Positions 17,535-28,150 of a stretch of 64,000 bases of DNA are shown here, piece by piece. A model generated the notes under the pieces. The model worked only from the letters and a program-made list of their open reading frames with translations, ran no database searches and was not told where the DNA came from. Position 1 is the first letter of the stretch; every line of letters starts with the position of its first letter. The position numbers and the translations under genes were made by a program. Where the stretch lies: the NCBI GenBank assembly GCA_009773375.1, contig WRPH01000013.1:62001-126000 (forward strand), read 5' to 3'. This DNA comes from Paracoccaceae bacterium. Lineage in GTDB: Bacteria > Pseudomonadota > Alphaproteobacteria > Rhodobacterales > Rhodobacteraceae.

Positions 17535-18926
17535 GTGATCATGCTGCTGCCCCAGACTCTGTCCGAGTCCCTTACCGATTTGCGTGCCCTGTTGGGCGAA
17601 CGGCTGAGCACGGCTCCGGCGGTGCTGATGCAGCACGGCCAAAGCGAAAGCCATATCCGCACCCGGCTGCCCGATGCGGTGGCCTTCCCGCAAGACACCG
17701 CCGAAGTCGCCCGCATTGCCAGCATTTGCGCCCGCCACCGGATGCCGATCATCGGCTGGGGCGCGGGCACCTCGCTGGAGGGTCATGCGCTGGCGGTGCA
17801 TGGCGGGCTGACGGTAGATTTCCGACTGATGCACAAGGTGCTTGCGATCTACCCCGAAGACATGCTGGCCGTGGTGCAGCCCGGCATCAGCCGCGAACGG
17901 TTGAATGAAGACCTGCGCGAAACCGGCCTGTTCTTTCCGGTCGATCCCGGTGCCAATGCCAGCCTTGGCGGCATGGCGGCGACGCGGGCCAGCGGCACCA
18001 CCGCCGTGCGCTACGGCACCATGCGCGACAATGTGCTGGGGCTGGAGGTGGTGCTGGCCGGTGGCCGGGTGATCCGCACCGGCAGCTCGGCCCCGAAATC
18101 GGCGGCGGGCTATGATCTGACCGGGCTGATGGTCGGCTCCGAAGGCACGCTGGGCCTGATCACCGAACTGACACTGCGGCTGCAAGGCCAGCCCGAGGCG
18201 GTGTCGGCGGCGACCTGCGCTTTCCCGTCCATCGCGGCGGCGGTGGATTGCGTGATTGCCACCATCCAGACCGGCCTGCCGATGGCGCGGATCGAGTTTC
18301 TCGATCAGGCCACGGTCGCCGCCTGCAACGACTATTCCGGCACAGCACTGCCGCTGGCGCCGCAGCTGATGGTGGAATTTCACGGCAGCCCGGCTGGCGT
18401 GCAGGAACAATCCGAACGCTTTGGCGCGATTGCGCGCGAATTTGGCAGCAAGGGTTTTGCCTGGGCGCGCGCGCAGGAAGACCGCAGCCGGCTGTGGCGG
18501 ATGCGGCATCAGGCCTATCCGGCGATTTTGGCAACGCGGCCGGGGGCGACGGCGATTGTGACCGATGTCTGCGTGCCGATCTCGGCGCTGGCGCAGGCGG
18601 TGCTGGAAACCCAGGCCGATATCGCCGCCTCGTCGATTCCGGGGCCGATTCTGGGCCATGTCGGCGATGGCAATTTTCACGCGATTCTGTTGGTCGCACG
18701 GGAAGACCCGGCTGAACACGCAACCGCACAACGTCTGGCGGGGCGGATGGCAGAGCGCGCGCTGCGTCTGGGCGGCACGGTGACGGGCGAACATGGCATC
18801 GGCCTTGGCAAGCTGCATCTGATGGCCGCCGAACACGGCGCGGGCTGGACGGTGATGGGCCAGATCAAGCGGGCGCTGGACCCGCACAACCTGATGAACC
18901 CCGGCAAACTGGTGCAGCAGAAATGA
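17535..18926 (+). CDS. FAD-binding oxidase, D-lactate dehydrogenase (cytochrome)/GlcD type
   Basis: A 463-residue flavoprotein that would oxidise a 2-hydroxy acid (D-lactate, glycolate or similar) and pass electrons to the respiratory chain. The N-terminal FAD domain shows PIIGWGAGTSLEGHALAVHG and the FAD loop VDPGANASLGGMAATRASGT; the C-terminal FAD-oxidase domain has GHVGDGNFHAIL and GTVTGEHGIGLGK with the catalytic histidines, ending DPHNLMNPGKL. The GTG at 17535 has AAGG at 9-base spacing; the ATG at 17541 two codons later is an alternative. The last four bases overlap the small NTF2-like gene. Confidence 0.88.
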   Translation: MIMLLPQTLSESLTDLRALLGERLSTAPAVLMQHGQSESHIRTRLPDAVAFPQDTAEVARIASICARHRMPIIGWGAGTSLEGHALAVHGGLTVDFRLMHKVLAIYPEDMLAVVQPGISRERLNEDLRETGLFFPVDPGANASLGGMAATRASGTTAVRYGTMRDNVLGLEVVLAGGRVIRTGSSAPKSAAGYDLTGLMVGSEGTLGLITELTLRLQGQPEAVSAATCAFPSIAAAVDCVIATIQTGLPMARIEFLDQATVAACNDYSGTALPLAPQLMVEFHGSPAGVQEQSERFGAIAREFGSKGFAWARAQEDRSRLWRMRHQAYPAILATRPGATAIVTDVCVPISALAQAVLETQADIAASSIPGPILGHVGDGNFHAILLVAREDPAEHATAQRLAGRMAERALRLGGTVTGEHGIGLGKLHLMAAEHGAGWTVMGQIKRALDPHNLMNPGKLVQQK

Positions 18927-19303
18927 GTCTGGAAGATTTCCCCCGGCGCTTCTCCACCGCGTTTGGCGCGCAAGATGTGGCAGGGCTGGCGGCGCTGATC
19001 ACCGCCGATGGCTGCCTGCAAAGCCTGACCGGGCTTTGGGCCGACACGCCGGAGGCGGTGGAAAGCGCCTTTGCCGCCGAGGCTGCCGGCATCTTCGCCC
19101 GCGCCCGGCTGGTCACGGGCAAGGGTCAGATCCGCCCGCTGGGGCCGGACACCGCGCTGTTGCGGCAGCGGTTTACCGTTTCTGGCGCGCTGGATGAAGC
19201 CGGGGCAGAACTGCCGCGCTTTGGGGCGATGCTGATCGCCGTGCTGGAACAACGGCCAAGCGGATGGCAAGCGTTGAGCCTGACCTTCACCGCCCTGCCC
19301 TGA
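18923..19303 (+). CDS. SnoaL/DUF4440-like NTF2-fold protein
   Basis: A 126-residue single-domain protein. The pattern RRFSTAFGAQDVAGLAALIT followed by DGCLQSLTGLWADT is the helix and first strand of the SnoaL/DUF4440 group, which bind small hydrophobic ligands or act as calcium/calmodulin-like association domains. No catalytic residues can be assigned. ATG overlaps the preceding oxidase stop (ATGA), so the two are co-translated; a link to the same hydroxy-acid pathway is only inferred from that. It converges with recN across a 15-base gap. Confidence 0.65.
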   Translation: MSLEDFPRRFSTAFGAQDVAGLAALITADGCLQSLTGLWADTPEAVESAFAAEAAGIFARARLVTGKGQIRPLGPDTALLRQRFTVSGALDEAGAELPRFGAMLIAVLEQRPSGWQALSLTFTALP

Positions 19304-19318
19304 CCCCAGAACCGATTT

Positions 19319-20956
19319 CTACACCAGCAAAGCGCGGGCCGCTTCGCGGGCGGCTTCGGTCACCTTGTCACCGGCCAGCATGCGGGCGATTTCCTCAATG
19401 CGCTCGTCGGCACCCAAGGCGATCACGGTAGACAGCGTCTGCCCCTTGGCCACCCGCTTTTCCACCCGCCAGTGATGCCCGCCCAAGGCGGCAACCTGCG
19501 GGCTGTGGGTGACGACCAGCACCTGCGCCGAGGTCGCCAGCGCCTTCAACCGCCGCCCCACCGCATCCGCCGTAGCGCCACCGACACCGCGGTCGATCTC
19601 GTCAAAGATCATCGTCAGGCCGGGGGTATTCGCGGTCAGGCAGACCTTCAGCGCCAACAGGAACCGCGACAACTCGCCGCCCGAAGCGATCTTGTTCAGC
19701 GCCCCCGCCGGAGCACCGGGGTTGGTCGCCACGGTGAATTGCACCGCATCAACCCCATCCGGCCCGGCGTCCCCCGCGGCGATCTCGGTGGTGAACACCG
19801 CGCGTTCCATCTTCAGCGGTGCCAGTTCCGCCGCCATCGCGCGGTCAAGCCGCCCCGCCGCCGCCTTGCGCGCCGTGGTCAGCGCCATCGCCTCGCGCTG
19901 ATAGCCGCGTTCGGCATCGGCCAGCGCCTGTTCCAGCTTGGCAATGCCCGCAGCCCCGCCATCAATCGCCGCCAGCCGCGCCCGCAGGGTTTCGGCGAAG
20001 TTGCCCAGATCATCGGCCAGAACGCTGTGCTTGCGCGCCAAGGCCCGGATCGCGAACAGCCGTTCTTCCAGGGCGTCCAACTCACCGGGGTTGAAATCCA
20101 GCTGGCGCAGGCAGTCTTCAACGCCGGATTCCGCCTCGCCCAATTCACTCAAGGCCCGGCCCAACGCCGCCAGCGCGCCATCGAGCTTGCCTTCGGCCTT
20201 GTCCGCCGCCGATTCCAGCCAGCGCAACGCGTCGCTGATCGCACCTTCGGCCCCTTCAGCCAGCGCCGAATGCGCGCGCTGAATATCGACGCGGATCCGT
20301 TCTGCCGATTGCATGGTGCGCCGCCGCGCGTCCAAGGTCGCCTCTTCGCCCGGTTGCGGGTCCAGCTTGTCCAGTTCGGCAACCGCATGGCGCAGATAGT
20401 CTTCTTCGACCTGCGCACGGTCCAGCGCGCTGCGGGCGGCGTCCAACGCATCGCGGGCCTGTGCCTGTGCCCGCCACAGCGCGCGGCAGGCCGTCACATC
20501 CACCCCGGCAAAACTATCCAGCAAGTTGCGGTGGCCGCGCGGGTTCAGCAAGCCGCGATCATCATGCTGGCCGTGCAGTTCCACCAGCGTATCGGACAGA
20601 TCGCGCAACACCTCGCCCGACACCCGGCGATCATTGACAAAAGCGGTCTTGCGGCCATCGGCGGTGTTCACCCGGCGCAGGATCAATTCATCACTGTCCT
20701 GAAACCCGGCCTCGATCAGCACGGCGCGCGCAGCATGACCGGGGGCCAGATCGAACGCCGCCACCACCTCGCCCTGCGCCGCCCCGGCGCGCACCAGTTC
20801 CGCCCGGCCGCGCCAGCCCAGCACGAACCCCAAGGCATCCAGCAAGATCGACTTGCCCGCCCCGGTTTCGCCGGTCAGCACGTTCAGGCCCGGAGCAAAC
20901 TCCAGACTGAGCCTGTCGATGATCAGCACATCGCGGATATCAAGACTGCGCAGCAT
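19319..20956 (-). CDS. recN: DNA repair protein RecN
   Basis: A 545-residue SMC-like ATPase for double-strand break repair. Walker A is TGETGAGKSILLDALGF near residue 35; the coiled-coil arms span roughly residues 160-370; the RecN signature SGGELSRFLLALK precedes Walker B (MIFDEIDRGVGGATADAVG) and VVTHSPQVAALG. The length matches the family (about 550). The start MLRSLDIRDVLIIDRLSLEF at 20956 is standard; the frame extends eight codons further without support. It is 39 bases after bamD in the same direction, an arrangement (bamD then recN) common in Rhodobacteraceae. Confidence 0.96.
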   Translation of the reverse strand: MLRSLDIRDVLIIDRLSLEFAPGLNVLTGETGAGKSILLDALGFVLGWRGRAELVRAGAAQGEVVAAFDLAPGHAARAVLIEAGFQDSDELILRRVNTADGRKTAFVNDRRVSGEVLRDLSDTLVELHGQHDDRGLLNPRGHRNLLDSFAGVDVTACRALWRAQAQARDALDAARSALDRAQVEEDYLRHAVAELDKLDPQPGEEATLDARRRTMQSAERIRVDIQRAHSALAEGAEGAISDALRWLESAADKAEGKLDGALAALGRALSELGEAESGVEDCLRQLDFNPGELDALEERLFAIRALARKHSVLADDLGNFAETLRARLAAIDGGAAGIAKLEQALADAERGYQREAMALTTARKAAAGRLDRAMAAELAPLKMERAVFTTEIAAGDAGPDGVDAVQFTVATNPGAPAGALNKIASGGELSRFLLALKVCLTANTPGLTMIFDEIDRGVGGATADAVGRRLKALATSAQVLVVTHSPQVAALGGHHWRVEKRVAKGQTLSTVIALGADERIEEIARMLAGDKVTEAAREAARALLV

Positions 20957-20995
20957 GACCCACACCGTCCGCCGCGCCAAACCTGCGCAGCAAGA

Positions 20996-21868
20996 TCACA
21001 ACCATTCGCCCTTGATCATCTGGCGATACACCGTCGAAAGCCAGTTGGTGCCCTTGGCCTCGGGGGCCAGACCGCGTTCCTTCAGCAGCCGGAAGCTGTC
21101 GTCATAGAACGGGCTGGACTGATAGTTGTAGCCCAGGATCGCGCCTGCCGTCTGCGCCTCGTCGGTCAGACCCAACGCCAGATAAGCCTCGACCAGCCGG
21201 TGCAGCGCCTCGGCGGTGTGGCTGGTGGTCTGGAAATCCTGCACCACGGCGCGGAAGCGGTTGATCGCCGCCGCATAATTGCCGCGCTTCAGGTAATAGC
21301 GCCCGATCTCCATATCCTTCGCCGCCAGATGGTCGAAGGCCATGTCGAATTTCAGCATCGCCGATTTGGCATATTCGCTGTCGGGATATTGTTCGATCAC
21401 CACCCGCAGCGCCTGCAGGGCCTGATAGGTCAGGCCCTGATCGCGGCCCACCTCGTCGATCTGGTCATAATACGACAGCGCCAGCAGGTACGACGCATAG
21501 GCCGCGTCCTCGTCGCCGGGATAGAAATCAAGGAAGCGCTGCGCCGCGATGCGGGCTTCTTCGTATTTCTTGTATTTGTGCAGGGTGAAGGCTTGCATGA
21601 TCAGCGCGCGCTTGGCCCATTCGGAATAGGGATACAGCCGCTCGACTTCCTGAAAATACACCAAGGCCTCGTCTTTCTTGGCCTTCTTGTTTTCCAGCGC
21701 CAGTTCGCCGCGCTTGTAGATCTGTTCGGCTGTCAGGGTATCAAGTGCTGCGGTTTCGTCCTGCTGCCCGCCACCGCAAGCCGTCAGCGTGCCAACCAAC
21801 ACCACCATTCCCAACATCCGCAGCGATTTGCCCGCCCAGCCCAACTGATCCGACTGTCCGCCTGCCAT
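20996..21868 (-). CDS. bamD: Outer membrane protein assembly factor BamD
   Basis: A 290-residue lipoprotein of the BAM complex. The signal peptide ends in LVGTLTAC, where the cysteine is lipidated. Five TPR repeats follow (QIYKRGELALENKKAKKDEA, then VERLYPYSEWAKRALIMQAF and further repeats), with the C-terminal AKGTNWLSTVYRQMIKGEW. It scaffolds BamA in the outer membrane. The ATG at 21868 gives a rather long n-region before the hydrophobic core; a start near residue 18 (MLGMVV) is possible. The gene lies between lpxC upstream and recN downstream, all leftward. Confidence 0.94.
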   Translation of the reverse strand: MAGGQSDQLGWAGKSLRMLGMVVLVGTLTACGGGQQDETAALDTLTAEQIYKRGELALENKKAKKDEALVYFQEVERLYPYSEWAKRALIMQAFTLHKYKKYEEARIAAQRFLDFYPGDEDAAYASYLLALSYYDQIDEVGRDQGLTYQALQALRVVIEQYPDSEYAKSAMLKFDMAFDHLAAKDMEIGRYYLKRGNYAAAINRFRAVVQDFQTTSHTAEALHRLVEAYLALGLTDEAQTAGAILGYNYQSSPFYDDSFRLLKERGLAPEAKGTNWLSTVYRQMIKGEWL

Positions 21869-21993
21869 CTTCCGCCTACCCCATGTGCCGCGCCGAGCCC
21901 CCCCAGACCGGGGCCGCGTTCACCGCGCTTTGGCCTCTCGTAGCACAGAAAAATCCAAGGCGCAAAACGGCTTTCGCGCCTTTGGCCGTGGTT

Positions 21994-22914
21994 TTACGCC
22001 CGAGCAGGCAGATCGCCCTGATGCACACCGATGCCGGGCAGCTTTCCGCCCGCAAGGCCGGTGCAATCTTGCTCCATCCAGGCCCCCGGCGTGGCGAACA
22101 GCGCCCGCAACAGCTTGTTGGTCAGCGCGTGGCCAGCGCGGATGCCGGTATAGCGGCCAAGGATCGGCGCACCTGCCAAGGCCAGATCGCCCAAAGCGTC
22201 CAGCATCTTGTGGCGCACCGGCTCATCCGCATGGCGCAGGCCACCCGGCGTCAGCACTTTCGCGCCTTCGAACACCACCGCGTTTTCCAGCGTGCCGCCC
22301 AAGGCCAGCCCACGTTCGCGCATCGCAATCACGTCGGCATTGCGGCAGAAGGTGCGGCTGTCGGACAATTCGCGCACAAACGCACCATTGGCCATATTCA
22401 GCGTCTTCGCCTGACGGCCAATCGCGGCATCGGCAAAGTCGATCTTGAAGTCAATTTCCAGCATGTCAGACGGTTCCAGCCGCGCCACCGCCGCGCCGTC
22501 GCGCACCTCTACCGCGCGCAGCACCCGGATCGCGGTGACAGGTGCCGCCTGCTGCACGATGCCAGCCTGCAGGAAACCCGCCACAAACGGTGCCGACGAG
22601 CCGTCAAGGATCGGCACTTCCGGCCCGTCGATTTCGATCAGCGCATTGCTGATCGCCGACCCCGCCAGCGCCGCCATCACATGTTCAATCGTCGAAACGC
22701 TGGCCCCGGCGGCATTGGCCACCAGTGTGCACAGCTTGGACGGAACCACCGCATCCCAAAGCGCCGGAATGCGCGCGTCGGTGCCGGTCAGATCCGAACG
22801 CAGGAACCAGATGCCATGCCCGATCAGCGCCGGATGCACGCGCATGGTGACAGCCGCACCCGAGTGCAAGCCGAAGCCAGTAAACACCGCCGTGGTTTTC
22901 AGGGTATTCTGCAC
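21994..22914 (-). CDS. lpxC: UDP-3-O-acyl-N-acetylglucosamine deacetylase LpxC
   Basis: A 306-residue zinc deacetylase, the committed step of lipid A synthesis. Zinc ligands are the histidine in STIEHVMAALAG and the H and D in RHKMLDALGDLALAG; the N-terminal LKTTAVFTGFGLHSGA is typical. Length matches the family. It follows ftsZ in the usual dcw tail order, but a terminator lies between (23060-23083), so lpxC has its own promoter in 22915-23059. As in other Gram-negatives LpxC levels may be set by proteolysis; nothing in this sequence shows that directly. Confidence 0.96.
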   Translation of the reverse strand: MQNTLKTTAVFTGFGLHSGAAVTMRVHPALIGHGIWFLRSDLTGTDARIPALWDAVVPSKLCTLVANAAGASVSTIEHVMAALAGSAISNALIEIDGPEVPILDGSSAPFVAGFLQAGIVQQAAPVTAIRVLRAVEVRDGAAVARLEPSDMLEIDFKIDFADAAIGRQAKTLNMANGAFVRELSDSRTFCRNADVIAMRERGLALGGTLENAVVFEGAKVLTPGGLRHADEPVRHKMLDALGDLALAGAPILGRYTGIRAGHALTNKLLRALFATPGAWMEQDCTGLAGGKLPGIGVHQGDLPARA

Positions 22915-23059
22915 TGAAACTCTCCGAACCGTCCAAATTCAACGCCAGCCCGGATTACGGGCCGCCTGTTTACCTAAGGCGGCTGGGCGGCGATCTCAAC
23001 TCACAGTTTGTAACGGAGTGTGACAGGAAATTAACCGCGCAACTGCTTGATCCGGCATG

Positions 23060-23083
23060 AAAAAAGCCCCGATTGCTCGGGGC
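23060..23083 (-). terminator. Rho-independent terminator after ftsZ
   Basis: On the leftward strand, stem GCCCCGA/TCGGGGC (23066-23072 with 23077-23083) followed by a T run (the A run at 23060-23065). It is 25 bases after the ftsZ stop and separates the dcw transcript from lpxC. Confidence 0.9.
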
Positions 23084-23107
23084 CTGTTTCATGCGGTGTT
23101 ATCCGAC

Positions 23108-24760
23108 TCAGTTGGCCTGACGGCGCAGGAAAGCCGGAATTTCGATGCGTTCCTGATCGGCAGACAGTTCTTGTTCGTCGTCATAGGCGGTCACAGGCGG
23201 CTGTTGGCGGCCTGCCTGCGGACGATCCTGTGCCGCTTCGGCGTGACCACCCGCCATGCGGTTGATCAGGCTACCGATGCCAAAACGCGGCCGTTCTGCC
23301 GGTTTTGCGGCCGGGGCAGCTGCACGCTGCGGCTGCTGTTGCACCGGCTGGCGAGCAGCAGCGGCTTGCTGGGCAGGTGATTTCGACACGGCAGCTTGCA
23401 GCCGGGCCAAAGCTTCGGGCGACGGCGTGCCAGCGGCGCGCGGACGCGGTGCGACAAAGCTGCCCGCATCGGCATCCAGCGACAGCGGGGCTTGCGCGCG
23501 CGGCTGCTGGGCGAAACCCTGCTGAACCGGCGCTTGCTGCATCTGCGGCTGCTGCGGTGCCGGGCGATATACCGGCGGCGGCAGATCGTCGTCCATCGCC
23601 AACTCGGCTTCGGGTTGCTGGTAGGTCGGCTGCTGATAGGCCGGTTGCGTCTGGAACAGATCCTTGGCCGGAGCCTGCGGCGCTGCCGCAACCGGGGTTG
23701 CCACCGGCGACACCGTCAGCTTCGGCTCTGGCGCGGGCTTCAGCGGTTCGGCCATCGAGCGGCGGGTCGCAGGCTGTTCGGCGCGGCTTTGGCCCACGTC
23801 GATGCCGGTCGCCACCACGGAAACCCGCAGCGTGCCTTCCATCGAGGTATCCAGCGTGGAACCCACGATGATATTCGCGTCCGGATCAACCTTTTCGCGG
23901 ATGATGTTCGCAGCCTCGTCCAGTTCGAACAGGGTCAGATCATAGCCGCCGGTGATGTTGATCAGCACACCCTTGGCGCCATGCAACGAGATTTCATCCA
24001 AGAGCGGGTTCGCAATGGCCTTTTCGGCAGCTTCCACGGCGCGGTTGTCGCCGGTGGCTTCGCCGGTGCCCATCATCGCCTTGCCCATCTCGTCCATCAC
24101 CGCGCGCACGTCGGCGAAGTCGAGGTTGATCAGGCCGGGGCGCACCATCAGATCGGTGACGCCCTTGACGCCCTGATACAGCACATCATCGGCCATCGCG
24201 AACGCATCGGTGAAGGTGGTGCGTTCATTGGCCAAGCGGAACAGGTTCTGGTTGGGGATGATGATCAGCGTATCGACCACCTTTTGCAGCGCCGTGATGC
24301 CTTCCTCGGCCTGCTTCATCCGCTTGTTGCCTTCAAACTGGAACGGCTTGGTGACAACGCCCACGGTCAGCACACCCAGCTCGCGCGCGGCCTGCGCGAT
24401 GATCGGGGCCGCCCCGGTGCCGGTGCCGCCGCCCATGCCAGCGGTGATGAAGCACATATGTGCGCCTGCCAGATGATCAACGATTTCTTCGATGGTTTCT
24501 TCGGCAGCTGCGGCCCCCACGGTCGGGCGCGCGCCTGCCCCCAGACCTTCGGTCACTTTCAGACCCATCTGGATCTTCGACACCGCCCGCGACTGCTGCA
24601 ACGCCTGCGCGTCGGTATTGGCAACGACGAACTCGACCCCTTCCAGGTTCTTGTCGATCATGTTGTTGACCGCGTTACCGCCCGCGCCACCGACGCCGAA
24701 CACGGTGATGCGCGGCTTCAGCTCTTCGCGCTGCGAGGTCATGATCAGGTTCAATGCCAT
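23108..24760 (-). CDS. ftsZ: Cell division protein FtsZ
   Basis: A 550-residue tubulin-like GTPase that forms the division ring. GTP motif [13 protein letters not shown] is at about residue 110, with [14 protein letters not shown] near the start and the T7 loop [11 protein letters not shown]. The globular domain ends about residue 320; a long linker rich in proline, glutamine and alanine follows, then the conserved C-terminal peptide [14 protein letters not shown] that binds FtsA. The total is longer than E. coli FtsZ (383) because of the linker, which is normal for Rhodobacterales. It is separated from ftsA by 212 bases, room for its own promoter, and ended by the terminator at 23060-23083. 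Confidence 0.98.
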   Translation of the reverse strand: MALNLIMTSQREELKPRITVFGVGGAGGNAVNNMIDKNLEGVEFVVANTDAQALQQSRAVSKIQMGLKVTEGLGAGARPTVGAAAAEETIEEIVDHLAGAHMCFITAGMGGGTGTGAAPIIAQAARELGVLTVGVVTKPFQFEGNKRMKQAEEGITALQKVVDTLIIIPNQNLFRLANERTTFTDAFAMADDVLYQGVKGVTDLMVRPGLINLDFADVRAVMDEMGKAMMGTGEATGDNRAVEAAEKAIANPLLDEISLHGAKGVLINITGGYDLTLFELDEAANIIREKVDPDANIIVGSTLDTSMEGTLRVSVVATGIDVGQSRAEQPATRRSMAEPLKPAPEPKLTVSPVATPVAAAPQAPAKDLFQTQPAYQQPTYQQPEAELAMDDDLPPPVYRPAPQQPQMQQAPVQQGFAQQPRAQAPLSLDADAGSFVAPRPRAAGTPSPEALARLQAAVSKSPAQQAAAARQPVQQQPQRAAAPAAKPAERPRFGIGSLINRMAGGHAEAAQDRPQAGRQQPPVTAYDDEQELSADQERIEIPAFLRRQAN

Positions 24761-24972
24761 TTTTATCCGCCTGTTCTTATACGCGGGTTACCGCCGCCGG
24801 TTTGCCGTATCAGTCTGCCCACACCTGTCCCGAAGCATGGAATGCCGATTTATCCTCGATTCTATCCACAGACAGAGCCGAGGTCACGCAAAAAAGACAC
24901 AATCGCCACAAAATATGGGGCGATCGTGGCTTTGCTCAGCGGTATATTGCCAATTGCGCTTGATTTAGCGGA

Positions 24973-26307
24973 TTACCAGTTGTCCTTGAACCACCGGAAG
25001 GCCCGTTTCAGCGATCGCGCCGGATACCGCTCGGTCGGAATGTCGAAATCCCACCATTCATCTTGCGGATGTGCAGCGAACAGGCAAAGCCCGACCGCGC
25101 TGGAAAAAGCCGACCCGTTCGCCGCTTGCGGCAGGCCCTGCACACGCAGCGGGCGACCCATGCGCACGCGCTGGCCAAGGATACGGCTGGCCAGACCATC
25201 CAGACCGGGGATCTGAGCCGCGCCGCCGGTGATCACGATCTGCTGGCACGGCAGGCTGTCAAACGCCGCCGCATCCAGCCTTGCGCGCACCTCTTCCAGA
25301 ATTTCTTCCACCCGAGGCCGCATGATGCCAATCAACTCGGTGCGGCTGATCTGGCGGCGGTCTTTCTCCCAATCGCCCGAATCGCCACCCATCTCGATCA
25401 TCTCGCGGTCATCCTGCCCCGTCGCATAGACGCCGCCATGCTTGGTCTTGATCCGCTCGGCCACCACCAGCGGCACCTGCAGGCCCTTGGAGATATCCGA
25501 GGTCACATGATCGCCGCCCATCCGCACCGAATCCGAATAGATCATGTGCTTTTTCATGAAGATCGAAATCCCGGTGGCACCGCCGCCCATATCAATGCAG
25601 GCCGCCCCCAGTTCCTGTTCATCTTCGACAAGGCTGGAAATGCCCGAGACATAGGCCGACGACGCAATCCCCGCCAATTCAAGATCGCAGCGCTTGATGC
25701 AATACAGCAGGTTCTGCACCACCGACGCATCCACCGACAGCATATGCATGTCGCAGGCCAGCCGGTTGCCGATCTGGCCGCGCGGATCGCCAAGGCCGCT
25801 GCGATGGTCCAGCGCAAAGTTCACCGGCTGGGCGTGCAAGATCTCGCGGCCGTCGCCGAAATCGGGGGTGTCGCAGGCGGCCAGCACGCGGGCCACGTCC
25901 TGTTCCGTCACCACGGAATCCTGCAACTGCCACTCACCCGCCAGCCCGTAGCTGCGCGGATCGCCGCCCGAGAAACAGGCAATCACATGATCCACCCGCA
26001 CGTTGGCCATTTTCTGCGCCGCCTGAACGGCGGTGCGAATGGCCCGCTCGGTTTCGTTCATCACCGCAATTTCGCCAAAGCGCACGCCGCGCGACCGCGT
26101 GGTTGCCGCCCCGATCACCCGGAAATTCGACTGCCCCGCCATCGGCCCGACGCCATCGCTGTCGCGATCCGGATCAACCGCATCAAACCGCAGCACGAGG
26201 CAGGCGATTTTCGAGGTGCCGACATCCAGAATAGCCACCACCCCGCGCTGCATCGCCGCACGACGCATGTTCCGCATGGCCCGTTGGGATTGATACAGGT
26301 CGGTCAT
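24973..26307 (-). CDS. ftsA: Cell division protein FtsA
   Basis: A 444-residue actin-like protein that tethers FtsZ to the membrane. Actin-fold phosphate loops are visible as AILDVGTSKIACLVL (about residue 26) and CIDMGGGATGISIF, with the adenosine motif VITGGAAQIPGL. The 1C subdomain follows the first loop (HVIACFSGGDPRSYG). The C-terminal amphipathic helix is SLKRAFRWFKDNW. It overlaps ftsQ by four bases (ATGA). The start at 26307 has a longer N-terminal extension than E. coli but is conserved in relatives as I recall. Confidence 0.97.
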   Translation of the reverse strand: MTDLYQSQRAMRNMRRAAMQRGVVAILDVGTSKIACLVLRFDAVDPDRDSDGVGPMAGQSNFRVIGAATTRSRGVRFGEIAVMNETERAIRTAVQAAQKMANVRVDHVIACFSGGDPRSYGLAGEWQLQDSVVTEQDVARVLAACDTPDFGDGREILHAQPVNFALDHRSGLGDPRGQIGNRLACDMHMLSVDASVVQNLLYCIKRCDLELAGIASSAYVSGISSLVEDEQELGAACIDMGGGATGISIFMKKHMIYSDSVRMGGDHVTSDISKGLQVPLVVAERIKTKHGGVYATGQDDREMIEMGGDSGDWEKDRRQISRTELIGIMRPRVEEILEEVRARLDAAAFDSLPCQQIVITGGAAQIPGLDGLASRILGQRVRMGRPLRVQGLPQAANGSAFSSAVGLCLFAAHPQDEWWDFDIPTERYPARSLKRAFRWFKDNW

Positions 26308-27206
26308 AGGTCACTCTCCGCGGCAGGGACCAACCCTTGCGCCTTGCGCAGCTCGTTCATCGCGAACGGAGCCAGCCGCAGGGCGGGGCGATCCTGATTT
26401 CTAAGGTCAATCGAAAGAATATCGCGATCGAGCAGCTTTTCGGCCTGATCCAGCGCCAAAAGCCGTTCCACCGCCGCCACCGGGTTTTCCGATGGCAACA
26501 GGATGCGCTGGTCACGGTCCAGCACCAGATCCCAGCGCCGCTCGCCCATCCGCACCAGCCCGCGCAAACGGGTTGCAACCGGCTGTGCCGCATCCAGAAT
26601 GGCCAGCGCTTCGGGCATCGCCGCATCCGCGCCCTGCCCCGCCACCAGCGGCAAATCCGCCCGGTCCGCCCGCGCCAGCAGCCCGGCCACCCGGTGCCCG
26701 GTGGCGTCCAGCAGCACCAGCCCGGCGTCAGTCCGCCAGATCGCGGCCGGATCGCGCTCGGTCACGACCACCTGCAACACCCCACCGGCCCGCACCCGCA
26801 GTTCCGCCGAGGCCACCGCATCCATGCTTTCCGCCTTCTGCCGCAGCGCGTCCATATTCAGATCGAACGAGGATTGCGGCAGCTTCAACGCCAGCTTGGC
26901 GCGCACCGCATCGGTCAGATCGCGCGAGGCACCCTCTACCGACAGCAGGCTGACCCGGAATTCCGGGCGCTGTTCGAACTTGGTGCGCAGATCGGCAAAG
27001 CTTTGCCCGATAGCCGCGCGGCGGGCATCGCTCTGCAACACAGCCGTGGTGATGCCGCCCACCACCAGCAGCGGCAAGCCGACCCGGAACAGCACGCGGA
27101 ACAACGGCGTCAGCCACAGCCGCTGCATGCGGTATTGCCAGCGGCTCGGTGCCGGATCGCGGCGCGGGCCATCTGCCCGTGGCAGCGGGCGGCCTAGCGA
27201 TTGCAT
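26304..27206 (-). CDS. ftsQ: Cell division protein FtsQ
   Basis: A 300-residue bitopic protein. A cytoplasmic tail is followed by one membrane helix ([18 protein letters not shown]), a POTRA domain beginning [20 protein letters not shown], and the FtsQ beta domain ([20 protein letters not shown] ... [17 protein letters not shown]). It links FtsB/FtsL with the late divisome. The ATG at 27206 starts 13 bases inside the end of ddl; the frame extends to 27386 but that part is antisense-like shadow of ddl. Overlap with ftsA by ATGA. Confidence 0.95.
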   Translation of the reverse strand: MQSLGRPLPRADGPRRDPAPSRWQYRMQRLWLTPLFRVLFRVGLPLLVVGGITTAVLQSDARRAAIGQSFADLRTKFEQRPEFRVSLLSVEGASRDLTDAVRAKLALKLPQSSFDLNMDALRQKAESMDAVASAELRVRAGGVLQVVVTERDPAAIWRTDAGLVLLDATGHRVAGLLARADRADLPLVAGQGADAAMPEALAILDAAQPVATRLRGLVRMGERRWDLVLDRDQRILLPSENPVAAVERLLALDQAEKLLDRDILSIDLRNQDRPALRLAPFAMNELRKAQGLVPAAESDL

Positions 27207-28114
27207 GACGCGTCCTCCACCATCCAGGCGCAAAGATCGGGGAAGGACATCCCGCAATACGCCGCTTGTTCCGGGGCCAGCGAGGTCGGCGTCATCCCCG
27301 GCTGCGTATTCGTCTCCAGCAGGATCAACCCGGCCAGACCGCGCGGCTCGTCCCAGCGGAAATCGGTGCGACTGACACCCCGGCAACCCAAGGCACGATG
27401 CGCGCGCAGGGCATAATCCAGACAGGCTTCGGTAATCTCGGCAGGCAGCACCGCCGGCACCACATGCCGCGAACCGCCGGTCTTGTATTTCGCGTCGAAA
27501 TCATACCAGCCCTCGGTGATGATATCGGTGACGCACAGCGCCCGATCCCCCATCACCGTAACCGTCATCTCCCGCCCCGGCGCGTAGGTTTCCACCATCA
27601 CCGTATCGGGCATGCTATCGGCCAGCCGCGGCGCATTGCTGCCCGGATGCACGATATAAACCCCCACCGATGAGCCTTCGTTGTTCGGCTTCACCACATA
27701 GGGCGGCGGCAGCACATGGCCCTTCGCCACATCCTCGCGTCGCGCCAGCACCGATTGCACGATCGGCAAACCAGCGGCGGTGTAAACTTCCTTGGCCTTC
27801 GCCTTGTCCATCGCCAAAGCCGAGGCCAGAACCCCGGAATGCGTATAGGGAATGCGCAGCCATTCCAGAATGCCCTGCACGCAGCCATCTTCACCCCAAC
27901 GGCCATGCAGCGCGTTGAAGCAGACATCGGGTTTGAGTTCAGCCAGCCGTGCGGGCAGATCGTGGCCACAATCGACCTCGACCACCGTGTATCCCGCCTC
28001 CCGCAACGCTGCGGCGCATGCGCGCCCAGAGACAAGCGACACCTCCCGCTCTGCGGAAGGCCCCCCCATCAACACCGCTACTGTGGAGGCTGCTCTGCTC
28101 GAACCGCCTGCCAT
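27194..28114 (-). CDS. ddl: D-alanine--D-alanine ligase
   Basis: A 306-residue ATP-grasp enzyme that makes the D-Ala-D-Ala dipeptide for peptidoglycan. Signatures are [17 protein letters not shown] at the N-terminus, [19 protein letters not shown], the ATP loop [12 protein letters not shown], and near the end SRTDFRWDE and [15 protein letters not shown]. In the dcw cluster it sits between murB and ftsQ, as in relatives. Starts at ATG 28114, 36 bases after murB; overlaps ftsQ by 13 bases. Confidence 0.97.
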   Translation of the reverse strand: MAGGSSRAASTVAVLMGGPSAEREVSLVSGRACAAALREAGYTVVEVDCGHDLPARLAELKPDVCFNALHGRWGEDGCVQGILEWLRIPYTHSGVLASALAMDKAKAKEVYTAAGLPIVQSVLARREDVAKGHVLPPPYVVKPNNEGSSVGVYIVHPGSNAPRLADSMPDTVMVETYAPGREMTVTVMGDRALCVTDIITEGWYDFDAKYKTGGSRHVVPAVLPAEITEACLDYALRAHRALGCRGVSRTDFRWDEPRGLAGLILLETNTQPGMTPTSLAPEQAAYCGMSFPDLCAWMVEDASCNR

Positions 28115-28150
28115 TTACTGCCTCATCCAGACCTTTTTCGGCCCGTGATC

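Noticed and set aside
19472..21943. Open frame of 823 codons on the + strand
   Set aside because: Antisense to recN and bamD, with the same shadow composition.
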